DNA from: Poriferisodalis sp965203655
GTDB taxonomy: Bacteria > Actinomycetota > Acidimicrobiia > Acidimicrobiales > Poriferisodalaceae
Length of the DNA: 64,000 nucleotides
Reading direction: 5' to 3'
NCBI RefSeq assembly: GCF_965203655.1
Contig: NZ_CBDBDD010000008.1
Location: 186,001-250,000 of the forward strand
The notes under the pieces were generated by a model. It was given only the letters and a program-made list of their open reading frames with translations. It did no database searches and was not told the origin of the DNA. The position numbers were made by a program, and so were the translations under genes. Below are positions 25,173 through 33,502 of this stretch, piece after piece (the first letter of the stretch is position 1; every line of letters begins with the position of its first letter).

Positions 25173-26618
25173 GTGGAAATGTTCGCCGAGGTTTGGAAAC
25201 ATCGCGTCGTGGAACTGAGCGATCTCGCGGACACCTTTCCCGGCCACTATTGGCCTACTGATGAGGAACTGAGGCGTCTCTGGAACGAAGGTGTTCTTGT
25301 CCTCGACGCGAGCGTGTTACTGGGCTTCTACCGCTACTCGGATGACACGCAGGAGGCGATGTTTCGCGTGCTGGCGCGATTTGGCGACCGGGTCTTTGTG
25401 CCACACCAGGCAGCCGAGGAGTTTCAGCGGAACCGCATCACTGTCATCAGTCAGCAAGTTGCAGCGTACGAAGACTTTGGAGCAGAACTGAACAAGTCGG
25501 TGGAGGCTTTGCGAAGCCGGGCACGAGAGTTGCGTCGGCACCCGGTTCTGGATGCCGACGAGGTCCTGCAGCGTCTAGATGCCTTCGAGCAGGACTTGGC
25601 GAGCTACATCAAGACAAGGAGTGAGGAACATCCCAACCGTGAGCTCACGCCGTCAAGTCTCATGCGCGACGGGTTGCGAGATCGCATCCAGTCGGCAATC
25701 GGTAAACGCGTTGGACCGTCGTATGACGAGACTCGGTGCGCTGAGCTTGAGGCTCACGCTAAGGAGCGCTTCGAGCGCGAGCAACCGCCCGGCTATCGAG
25801 ACAAGGACAAGGATGAGCCGCGACGATTCGGCGACGTGTATTTCTGGATGCAGGCGCTCGACTTCGCACGCGAGTCCGGACTGCCGACCATCATCGTCAC
25901 AGACGACGAAAAGGATGACTGGTGGTGGCGGTTCAAGGGCAAGACTCTAGGTCCGCGATATGAGCTGATTGCTGAGATGCGAACGGCGTCCAAGCAGCCG
26001 ATGTTCATGTACACGAGCCGCGATCTCCTCAGTAAGGCAAGGGATTTCCTGTCGGAAACAGTCTCCGAGAGCGCGATCGATGAAGTGCAAGAAATCGCAA
26101 GAGAGCTGAGGACGCGCACGGCTTCCGAGTCCGTCGGTTGCCCTCACTGCGGTTGGGCACCCATCACCATCAGCATCGGGGTCGCGCGAGGCTCTAGTGC
26201 GATAGGCACCTGCCCGAGCTGCAATAGCCGGTTCCACGCTCATCGGTCTGCGACAGGGGAGGTCCAGACCAACCGCGGATCGCTCGGGCGCCGAATCCAG
26301 GTGCGTTGTCCGGAGTGCGGCGAGCAGATTGGAGCTGACATTGCGCCGGGAGAAGAAGTCGCCAGAGATCGCATCTGCATGGGTTGCTTTGCGATGCTCG
26401 ACATAGCGGCTTCCGGCGGCGTGCGGTTGAACGGCTTTGCTACCGTCGTGGATTCCGACAGCATGGATGATCGTCACATCGCTTGTCCGCGCTGTGGTAC
26501 CTACCACGTAACTTCATTCCGGCGGGAGGGGATGCTGTACGCAGTGTGTTACGCGGGGCAGCCGCGCCTGCTGCTGCGAAGCCGTGCGGCCGTGGATGTG
26601 GCGCTAGATCCGGACTGA
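25173..26618 (+). CDS. PIN-like nuclease domain protein (DUF4935-like) with C-terminal zinc ribbons
   Basis: 481 residues from GTG 25173 (ATG 25179 equally possible). The N-terminal half resembles the DUF4935/PIN-like RNase fold, with acidic residues in the expected order: LVLDASVLLGFYRYSDD (Asp), VFVPHQAAEEFQRNR (Glu), RFGDVYFWMQALDFA (Asp) and IIVTDDEKDDWWWR (Asp). The middle is helical and charged. The C-terminal third has five CxxC knuckles (CPHC, CPSC, CPEC, CMGC, CPRC), enough for two zinc ribbons plus one spare pair. It would cleave RNA or DNA and bind nucleic acid. First gene of the island, separated from the operon by 151 bases. Role in defence is inferred from place. Confidence 0.75.
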   Translation: MEMFAEVWKHRVVELSDLADTFPGHYWPTDEELRRLWNEGVLVLDASVLLGFYRYSDDTQEAMFRVLARFGDRVFVPHQAAEEFQRNRITVISQQVAAYEDFGAELNKSVEALRSRARELRRHPVLDADEVLQRLDAFEQDLASYIKTRSEEHPNRELTPSSLMRDGLRDRIQSAIGKRVGPSYDETRCAELEAHAKERFEREQPPGYRDKDKDEPRRFGDVYFWMQALDFARESGLPTIIVTDDEKDDWWWRFKGKTLGPRYELIAEMRTASKQPMFMYTSRDLLSKARDFLSETVSESAIDEVQEIARELRTRTASESVGCPHCGWAPITISIGVARGSSAIGTCPSCNSRFHAHRSATGEVQTNRGSLGRRIQVRCPECGEQIGADIAPGEEVARDRICMGCFAMLDIAASGGVRLNGFATVVDSDSMDDRHIACPRCGTYHVTSFRREGMLYAVCYAGQPRLLLRSRAAVDVALDPD

Positions 26619-26769
26619 GAGGACTCCGCGACCCAAGTTGCGAACGTAGCGTGGTCCAGCAGCGCCGCGTCCCGACGGACAGCCCGAAGTACGCAGCATC
26701 CGCCCCAGTGGGTCCTTCTGGGTTCTAGTGTCCCTTTGAGTACCGAAGATGTGACACCGGGTTGCCAAT

Positions 26770-26976
26770 GTGAACTCCGTGAACAACGACACTCCGCCAA
26801 AGGAAGAGGCTGAGGAAATCATGACCCCTGATGAGGTGGCGCGATTCCTCAAGGTGTCCAAGAAGACGGTGCTCCGACGGGCGCGGCTGGGTGAGCTGCC
26901 CGCTGCCAAGGTCGGTCGGGCGTGGCGATTTCGCCGATCGGAGCTGTTGGCGTACCTGACTCCGGAGTCGACATGA
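26770..26976 (+). CDS. Small helix-turn-helix DNA-binding protein (excisionase/MerR-like HTH)
   Basis: 68 residues from GTG 26770; ATG 26821 would leave a 51-residue core. IMTPDEVARFLKVSKKTV then LRRARLGELPAAKVGRAWRFRR and SELLAYL are the classic HTH_17/excisionase-type winged motif. Its stop overlaps the start of sspA (ATGA at 26973-26976), so it opens the operon and is more likely a regulator of it than an excisionase, given the absence of an integrase. The 26619-26769 gap upstream should hold the operon promoter; I see no clear consensus in it. Confidence 0.8.
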   Translation: MNSVNNDTPPKEEAEEIMTPDEVARFLKVSKKTVLRRARLGELPAAKVGRAWRFRRSELLAYLTPEST

Positions 26977-28136
26977 GCACCGACATCTACCTGGACTACA
27001 ACGGCTCAGCACCGCTCGATCCGCGGGTGCTCGAAGCGATGGCACCAGTCCTACGAGACAGCGTGGGAAATGCGTCTTCGGTTCACAGGTTCGGCAGGGC
27101 TCAGGCGGCACGCGTCGATCTCGCCCGGGAGCAGGTGAGTCGACTCGTTGGGGCCGCTGCAACGAGCCACGTGATCTTCACGGCGGGCGCGACGGAGGCC
27201 AACAATCTCGCCCTTCAAGGCTTGGTATCGGACGTGAGCCCTGAACGCTCTCGGATCTTGGTGTCTGCAGTCGAGCACGCGTCGGTGATGGCAACTGCGG
27301 ACTGGCTTGCACAAAACGGCCGCGCGAAGGTGGACATCGTTCCAGTGACCAGCGACGGCTGCGTCGATCTTGCAGCACTTGACGAGATGCTGGGCCAAGA
27401 CGTTCTGCTCGTATCCGTCATGGCTGCCAACAGTGAGACCGGCGTCATCAATGACCTTCCGGCAATCGGCGAATGTGTCGCAGATTCTGGGGCGTTCTTC
27501 CACAGCGACGCGACCCAAATCGTCGGACGGCTGCCCTTCGACATGGCATCTGCTGGCGTGGATGCGGCTTCGATTAGCGGCCACAAGATCTGTGGGCCCA
27601 CGGGCGTAGGCGCACTCATCGTCACCAAGGCGATGTCACACCAACTACGACCGCTTCTGCTCGGGGGCGGGCATGAGCGCGGACGGCGCTCAGGATCTCT
27701 GAACGTGTCGGGAATAGTGGGTTTCGGCGCCGCGAGTGAGATCGCAGCCGATGAGCAGTCCAGCGAAGCGATCCGCGTCAGTGGGCTCCGAGACGCCCTG
27801 GTATCGAAACTCGTGCATGGTCTGGATGGGGTATCTCAGAACGGCAGTGTGAGCCGTCGTCTACCCAACACGGCAAGTGTTCGATTCGTTGGAGCTGACG
27901 GGGACGCCGTCATGACGAACATGGAATCCGTTGCGGTGTCGTCCGGTAGCGCCTGCAGCGCAGGGGCTCTGGGGCCGTCGCCAGTGCTCTTGGCAATGGG
28001 CGTGGACCGCGCGGCTGCGGAAGAGTCCCTGCGGTTCAGCTTGGGCCGATTTACGACGGCCGGTGAGATCGAAGAGGCGGCGGATCGAACGATTCGTGCC
28101 GTTGAGCGCGTTCGATTCCTGAACGGGAGCCCGTGA
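26973..28136 (+). CDS. sspA: Cysteine desulfurase, SspA/DndA-like
   Basis: 387 residues from ATG 26973. A class V aminotransferase-fold PLP enzyme that takes sulfur from cysteine as a persulfide; in phosphorothioation systems it feeds the PAPS-reductase-like sulfurtransferase. DYNGSAPLDPRV at the N-terminus, FTAGATEANNLAL, the PLP Lys in SISGHKICGPTGVGAL (Lys205), GGGHERGRRSGSLNV and the catalytic Cys in VSSGSACSAG (Cys328). The short active-site loop is IscS/NifS group I-like. The position directly before DUF4007, ATPase and PAPS-reductase-like genes identifies it as SspA rather than an Fe-S or tRNA thiolation desulfurase. Confidence 0.88.
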   Translation: MSTDIYLDYNGSAPLDPRVLEAMAPVLRDSVGNASSVHRFGRAQAARVDLAREQVSRLVGAAATSHVIFTAGATEANNLALQGLVSDVSPERSRILVSAVEHASVMATADWLAQNGRAKVDIVPVTSDGCVDLAALDEMLGQDVLLVSVMAANSETGVINDLPAIGECVADSGAFFHSDATQIVGRLPFDMASAGVDAASISGHKICGPTGVGALIVTKAMSHQLRPLLLGGGHERGRRSGSLNVSGIVGFGAASEIAADEQSSEAIRVSGLRDALVSKLVHGLDGVSQNGSVSRRLPNTASVRFVGADGDAVMTNMESVAVSSGSACSAGALGPSPVLLAMGVDRAAAEESLRFSLGRFTTAGEIEEAADRTIRAVERVRFLNGSP

Positions 28137-29194
28137 TGCGCTTGTCGGATGCGGTGATGGCGACGTTTGCCAGGCACGAGACGTTTCATCCGCGCTACGG
28201 GTGGTTTCGAAAGGCCTACGCGACGGCAGCTACGCGTCAGCACGGATTCAGCGAAGCCGACGCACCAGTCAACATGGGTGTGGGCAAGAACATGGTCCGG
28301 GCCATCAAGTTTTGGGGCCAAGCTGCGAAGATCATCACGAAGGATCCGCAGTCGGAGAACCAGCGCGCTCCTGAAATGGTCCCGACCCGATTCGGCCATG
28401 CCCTGTTCTGCGACGACGGCTGGGATCCGTACATGGAGGATCCCGGGACCATCTGGCTCCTGCACTGGATGCTGCTTGCGCCCAGGAGCCATTTGCCTGT
28501 TTGGTGGATCGCGTTCAACGAACTTCACTTCGTCGAGTTCGACGACAAGGCACTGGAGATCGCGGTTCGAGGGCAGCTCGAGTCCAGTGCGTCGGTTCCG
28601 GCCCCTCATGAATCCTCGATGCGAAAGGACATCAGCGCGCTATTGCGTACGTATGCGCCAGCAACTCGATCAGGTCGGTCGTCGCTCGACGATGTACTCG
28701 ACTGTCCGTTGCGCGAGCTCGGGTTGATCGGCGCTTCTGCTGCTTCAGGCAACTACCGCTTCGCCCTTGGAGCGAAGCCGACGCTTCCAGATGAGATTGT
28801 GCTGTTCGCGACACTTGATTTCTTGTCTCGGCGGCCGCCGACAGGAAACACGGTGACGCTTTCGCAACTGGCGAACGAATCTGGTGCGCCGGGGCGCGCA
28901 TTCAAACTCACCGAGAGCGACATGCAGCGAATCCTTGAAGCGCCGCTGAGCACATTGGAGGGTGTCAGCCTGATGTCGTCGACGGTTGGGCAACAACTCA
29001 GCTGGACGCGTGACGTTTCGGAGGCCGCGGTCGACGTGTTGCATCGGTACTACGGCGCAGGCATGGATGACGCCTGGGCTGGGGAGAATGGTGATCTGCC
29101 GGTCGATCGCGAAGACTTGCCGATTGAACGCGAAGGTCCGATAGCTGATCTGCTGGCGGCCAGGGAGCGCCAACCGGTGAGGTCAGCGGCATGA
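28133..29194 (+). CDS. sspB: DUF4007 protein, SspB-like (DNA nickase subunit of single-strand phosphorothioation)
   Basis: 353 residues; GTG 28133 overlaps the sspA stop by 4 bases, with ATG 28136 right after it. The N-terminus FARHETFHPRYGWFRKAY is the signature of DUF4007. The same family is SspB in the SspABCD system, where it is reported to nick DNA before sulfur incorporation. Further conserved-looking stretches are MGVGKNMVRAIKFWGQA and EDPGTIWLLHWMLL. The acidic C-terminal tail (about 305-340) is low-complexity. The family role is known from Ssp systems; activity here is inferred. It is coupled by overlap to sspC. Confidence 0.85.
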   Translation: MMRLSDAVMATFARHETFHPRYGWFRKAYATAATRQHGFSEADAPVNMGVGKNMVRAIKFWGQAAKIITKDPQSENQRAPEMVPTRFGHALFCDDGWDPYMEDPGTIWLLHWMLLAPRSHLPVWWIAFNELHFVEFDDKALEIAVRGQLESSASVPAPHESSMRKDISALLRTYAPATRSGRSSLDDVLDCPLRELGLIGASAASGNYRFALGAKPTLPDEIVLFATLDFLSRRPPTGNTVTLSQLANESGAPGRAFKLTESDMQRILEAPLSTLEGVSLMSSTVGQQLSWTRDVSEAAVDVLHRYYGAGMDDAWAGENGDLPVDREDLPIEREGPIADLLAARERQPVRSAA

Positions 29195-32100
29195 GGCCGG
29201 CCAGTTCAGTCTTGGCGATTTCGGGGCGCTTTGCGCGGTCGGCCAACCTCGAACGAGACATCACGTCCACGGAGCCCCTTGACGGCTACATCGTCACCGC
29301 TCGCGCTCTGGACGTAGTTCAACGCCTCGCAGCCGCTGCCGCGACGACGCAGAGAGGTGGTGCTTGGTCGATCACGGGCCCCTATGGCTCGGGCAAGTCG
29401 TCGCTCGCGGTGCTGATTGATGGGGTCTTTGGCGAATCAGGTCCGGTGCGGGATGCTGCGCTCGGCCTGATCGAGAGAGCTGATCCAGACGTTGTCGAGC
29501 TGATCGCCCGTGCACATTGCCATCACCTGACCGACCAGCGGGGCTTCAATCGCGCCGTTGTCACTGCGAGCCGCGAACCAATCAGCCACACAGTGCTGCG
29601 GGCCCTGCACTCTGCGGCAGTGAGACGCTTTGGCAAGTTGCCGACTGCCACTCGTTTCCCGGCCACCAAGGCGCTGAAGGCTGCCCTATCCGATGCGAAG
29701 TCGACTGATCCCCGTCGTACGGGACCGTCTCCGGCAGCGTTGTTGGAAGTCGCGCGAGCGCTAGCTGACGACGCACCGCTTCTTGTCGTGATCGACGAGT
29801 TCGGCAAGAACCTCGAAGCTGTAGATCAATCGGCGGATACCGATCCCTACTTGCTGCAACAACTGGCTGAAGCGGGACAGGAGGTTGGGTCACCCATCTT
29901 CACGCTGACGCTGCAACATCTGGCATTCGAGGACTACTTCGCCGGAGGTGACGGCTCCCAGCAGCTCGAATGGGCAAAGGTCCAAGGGCGGTTCGAGGAC
30001 ATTCCGTTTGTTGACTCGGCTGCACAGACGCGGGCGCTAATTGGGACGGTCTTCGAGGTCACCGATGACGCGGTGCAACGCCGCCTCGTGGCGCAATCAC
30101 GCGAGTTGGCCCAATCGCTGTCGAAGCTGGGCTTCGAGGACTTGAGCCGGTCAGATGCCATCGCTGACTGCTATCCGCTGCACCCTCTGACGGCCGCTGT
30201 ATTGCCAGAGCTCTGCGGTCGGTATGGGCAAAACGAGCGCACTCTGTTCTCATTTCTCACTGGGCCTGATCCGCGCGCACTGCCTGCGTTCCTGGAAGCG
30301 ACGCCATTGGTTGCGCACGGGGCGTTGCCGATGGTTGGGCTGCCTTGGGTCTACGACTACTTCGTTGATGGCGGTGTAGTGACTGGCGTCGCCGGGCCGA
30401 CATCGCGCCGGTGGACTGAGATCGCCACTCGCTTGCGCGACGTTCACGGGCTCACTGATGAAGCAACCTGCCTTGCCAAGGCAGTAGCAGTCCTCAATTT
30501 GGTCTCAACGGCGGGACCGCTTAGGGCATCGACCGATGTCCTCCGGCTTGTTGACCCCGGCGCGGACAAGCTGCTCGACTGCCTCGAATTGTCGAGTCTG
30601 GTGACCTATCGAGAATTCGCTAGCGAGTACCGAATATGGCAGGGCAGTGACATCGATCTGCGAGCGCGCGTCGATGCAGCAATGGGCGCCGCAAGCCAGC
30701 TGCCGCTCGTAGAAATCTTGGCCAAGGTCGACAACCCGCAGCCCGTCGTGGCCGCTCGCCATTCGGCTCAAAACGACATTCTTCGGACTTTCTCGCGTCG
30801 TTACGTCACCGGCTGCGAATCGGTTGACCCAGTGTCACCTCTTGCGGACGTGGATGGCGAAGTCCTGCTCGTAGTCGGTGCGGAGGGGTCGTGCCCGAAG
30901 CGTGCAGTAACCGCTGGTCCAGCGAAACCGACGGTCGCGGCAATACCCAAATCGATTGCAGAACTGGATAGGACGGCAAGATCCGTAGAGGCCATACGCG
31001 CCGTGCTGGAGCAGGCAGATGTGAACGTCGACTGGGTCGCGCGAAGCGAGCTAGGTGAACGACTCGCTCTCGCGGAGGCTGAGTTGCGTGCAGCGCTGGT
31101 GTCGACGTTCGCCGCGGAGAATTGCGATTGGTTCCTGATTGATGATGAAGCGAGTACGCCGCTCTCGAAGGGCCGGGGAAGCGCAGCACTCTCTGAAGCC
31201 GCGGATCGTTGCTACTCGCACACACCGGTCATCGGCAACGAGATGATCAACCGGACTCATATGACCTCGCAGGGGGCCAAGGCTCGGAAGATCCTCCTGA
31301 GCGCAATGATCGAGCGGGCAGACCAGGCGGACCTTGGTTTCGAGGGCTACGGACCGGAAGTCGCGATGTACCGCTCGATGCTCGGCCGGTCGCGGATGCA
31401 CCGCCTCGACAGCCGCAACGAGACGCGGGTGTTCGCGGAGCCAGTGACACCTTCGCTACAGCCGGCGTGGCAAGCGCTGATGGCGGAATTTCGGCGAGCC
31501 AAGAGACGTCGCATAAACCTGCTTGACGTGCATGCGGTGCTGATGTCCCCGCCTTTTGGGATGAAGGCTGCTGCCCTTCCGGTATTCGTAACGGCAGGCC
31601 TTCTAGCGAACACGGACGAGGTCGCGATCTATGAGCACGGCACGTTCCGGCCATCGCTGAGTGCTGAGCTGTCAGAACGAATGGTCCGGAACCCGGGACA
31701 CTTCGACATCAAGCACTACGCCAACGCAAGTGGCGCTCGCCGTGAGGTCATCGATGAACTCGCGAATGCACTTGGCGTCGCGAAGAGGTTTCGCAAGCAC
31801 CGGGTCGCAAATGTGCTCGCCATCGTCGGCCACTTGGTACGAATTGTGGGACAGCTTGACAAGTACACGCTTGACACGAGATCACTGCCGAGTGCAGCTA
31901 TGGCGGTGCGTGACGTACTGAAGACGGCAGTGGAGCCTGACGAATTGCTGTTTCAGCAACTCCCGAACGCTGTCGGTCTCCCCAGTGTCAGGAGCACAGC
32001 CAAGACTTACCCGCAAAAGCGCGAACTGAGCCACGCCCTCGCGCAGGCGGTCGATCAGCTGGAGGCCTGCCCGCAGGCTCTCCTGGAAGACTTGCGACGC

Positions 32101-32664
32101 GAACTCTTTGATGCAGCCGAGGAGACAACCCGTCTCGCGGTAGCAGGACAGGCAGCGTCTCTGGCTGGGGAGGTCCTCGACCCGGAGATTCGATCGTTCG
32201 TCCTGGCACTCGCCAGCGCGGCCCATGAACATGACCACGAGTGGGTCAAGGCCATCGCGACCGTGGTGTCGCAGAAGGCGGTCTCGGAGTGGTCGGACGA
32301 AGACCGACTGCGATTCGCTGTTCAGTTACCACTACGCATCGCTGGCTTCCACCGTCTCATGGCTCTGCATGCTGACCACCGTGCGATCGGAAATGGCGCA
32401 TATGTATCCCGGCGCGTCACCGTCACGAGCCCAGACGGCCGTGAGGAGCATCGTCTAGTGGTGCTCGACGAGCGCGACCGCGCTGCCGTCCAGGAGGCAC
32501 TTGGCCTCGCCGTCCAAACTGCCGCGAAGTCGCTGGGTTCGGAAGCAAGGGCGAGATCGGCCCTGCTGGCGCTGCAGTGCGAGCACCTCCTTCGAGCCGA
32601 CACTCTGGCCAGTGATTCTGGCATGATCGAAGTTGTCGAGAACATGAAGGCATCGAATGAATAG
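29191..32664 (+). CDS. sspC: Large P-loop ATPase, SspC-like
   Basis: 1157 residues, starting at ATG 29191 within the sspB stop (ATGA). Walker A is GPYGSGKS (residues 63-70) and Walker B is LLVVIDEF (about 197-204), followed by GKNLE. A long alpha-helical remainder has no motif I recognise. Order and size match SspC, the ATPase of single-strand phosphorothioation modules, though SspC is usually described as smaller and the match is by context rather than by alignment. It may act as a DNA-bound switch controlling SspB and SspD; that is inference. It overlaps sspD by 8 bases. Confidence 0.75.
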   Translation: MRPASSVLAISGRFARSANLERDITSTEPLDGYIVTARALDVVQRLAAAAATTQRGGAWSITGPYGSGKSSLAVLIDGVFGESGPVRDAALGLIERADPDVVELIARAHCHHLTDQRGFNRAVVTASREPISHTVLRALHSAAVRRFGKLPTATRFPATKALKAALSDAKSTDPRRTGPSPAALLEVARALADDAPLLVVIDEFGKNLEAVDQSADTDPYLLQQLAEAGQEVGSPIFTLTLQHLAFEDYFAGGDGSQQLEWAKVQGRFEDIPFVDSAAQTRALIGTVFEVTDDAVQRRLVAQSRELAQSLSKLGFEDLSRSDAIADCYPLHPLTAAVLPELCGRYGQNERTLFSFLTGPDPRALPAFLEATPLVAHGALPMVGLPWVYDYFVDGGVVTGVAGPTSRRWTEIATRLRDVHGLTDEATCLAKAVAVLNLVSTAGPLRASTDVLRLVDPGADKLLDCLELSSLVTYREFASEYRIWQGSDIDLRARVDAAMGAASQLPLVEILAKVDNPQPVVAARHSAQNDILRTFSRRYVTGCESVDPVSPLADVDGEVLLVVGAEGSCPKRAVTAGPAKPTVAAIPKSIAELDRTARSVEAIRAVLEQADVNVDWVARSELGERLALAEAELRAALVSTFAAENCDWFLIDDEASTPLSKGRGSAALSEAADRCYSHTPVIGNEMINRTHMTSQGAKARKILLSAMIERADQADLGFEGYGPEVAMYRSMLGRSRMHRLDSRNETRVFAEPVTPSLQPAWQALMAEFRRAKRRRINLLDVHAVLMSPPFGMKAAALPVFVTAGLLANTDEVAIYEHGTFRPSLSAELSERMVRNPGHFDIKHYANASGARREVIDELANALGVAKRFRKHRVANVLAIVGHLVRIVGQLDKYTLDTRSLPSAAMAVRDVLKTAVEPDELLFQQLPNAVGLPSVRSTAKTYPQKRELSHALAQAVDQLEACPQALLEDLRRELFDAAEETTRLAVAGQAASLAGEVLDPEIRSFVLALASAAHEHDHEWVKAIATVVSQKAVSEWSDEDRLRFAVQLPLRIAGFHRLMALHADHRAIGNGAYVSRRVTVTSPDGREEHRLVVLDERDRAAVQEALGLAVQTAAKSLGSEARARSALLALQCEHLLRADTLASDSGMIEVVENMKASNE

Positions 32665-33502
32665 CAGCACTCGACACATCTGCGGTATCTCCGGCGGCAA
32701 GGACTCATCAGCCCTCGCCGTTCACCTGCGCGACCGCGTCCCGCAGATGGAGTACTTCTTTTGCGACACCGGGGCGGAGTTGCCCGAGACCTACGAATAC
32801 CTCACTCGGCTGGAGGTGATCCTCGGCAAACCCATTGCCCGTCTCAACGCGAGCCGGGGGTTCGACCACTGGTTTGAGGTATTCCGCGGCGCGCTGCCAT
32901 CTCCACAGATGCGTTGGTGCACCAAGAATATGAAGATCAAGCCGATCGAGGTTTGGATCGGTGACGCACCGGCCATCTCCTACGTCGCGATACGTGCGGA
33001 CGAGGCGAATCGCAAGGGCTACATCTCGACCAAGCCCAACATCGAAACGGTATTTCCCTTCATCGAAGACGACATAGATCACGACGGCGTCATGCGCATT
33101 CTCGACGATGCTGGGATTGGTCTTCCCGAGTACTACGAGTGGCGCAGCCGCTCCGGTTGTTATTTCTGCTTCTACCAGCGCAAGGCGGAGTGGGTTGGAC
33201 TGGCCGATCGCCACCCGGACTTGTTCGAGCGCGCGGTTGCAATTGAACAAAAGGTGCTGCAGGACGCCGGGGTCGACGGTGATGCGGACTTCACTGCAAC
33301 CGCCATGGACGGCCGGCAATACACCTGGACCTCCGGCGAAACCCTCGTCGAGCTAGTCGGACGTCGTGACGAGATCCTCGAACGGCACGATGCTGCCCTC
33401 AAGCGCCAAACCAAGGAGAGGCCCGACCGGCCGCTCATCGAAGCACTCGCCGGCGTGTTGGACGAGGAAAGCGATGACACCTGTACGGTGTGCGCGCTGT
33501 AG
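32657..33502 (+). CDS. sspD: PAPS-reductase-like sulfurtransferase, SspD/DndC-like
   Basis: 281 residues. The ATP-pyrophosphatase P-loop is SGGKDS (residues 12-17), followed by EYFFCDTGAELPETYEY. Fe-S ligand candidates are Cys88 (MRWCTKNMK), Cys168 and Cys171 (SGCYFCFYQRK), with a second pair Cys276/Cys279 at the very C-terminus (TCTVC). In DndC and SspD this enzyme activates the DNA backbone with ATP and inserts sulfur supplied by the desulfurase. KPNIETVFPFIEDDI and EYYEWRSRSGC are typical of this branch. It overlaps the next gene by 13 bases. Confident family, confident context. Confidence 0.88.
   Translation: MNSSTRHICGISGGKDSSALAVHLRDRVPQMEYFFCDTGAELPETYEYLTRLEVILGKPIARLNASRGFDHWFEVFRGALPSPQMRWCTKNMKIKPIEVWIGDAPAISYVAIRADEANRKGYISTKPNIETVFPFIEDDIDHDGVMRILDDAGIGLPEYYEWRSRSGCYFCFYQRKAEWVGLADRHPDLFERAVAIEQKVLQDAGVDGDADFTATAMDGRQYTWTSGETLVELVGRRDEILERHDAALKRQTKERPDRPLIEALAGVLDEESDDTCTVCAL

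Noticed and set aside
26770..26976. Small HTH protein as the island's excisionase
   Set aside because: No integrase is present and the gene is translationally coupled to sspA, which suits a regulator better.
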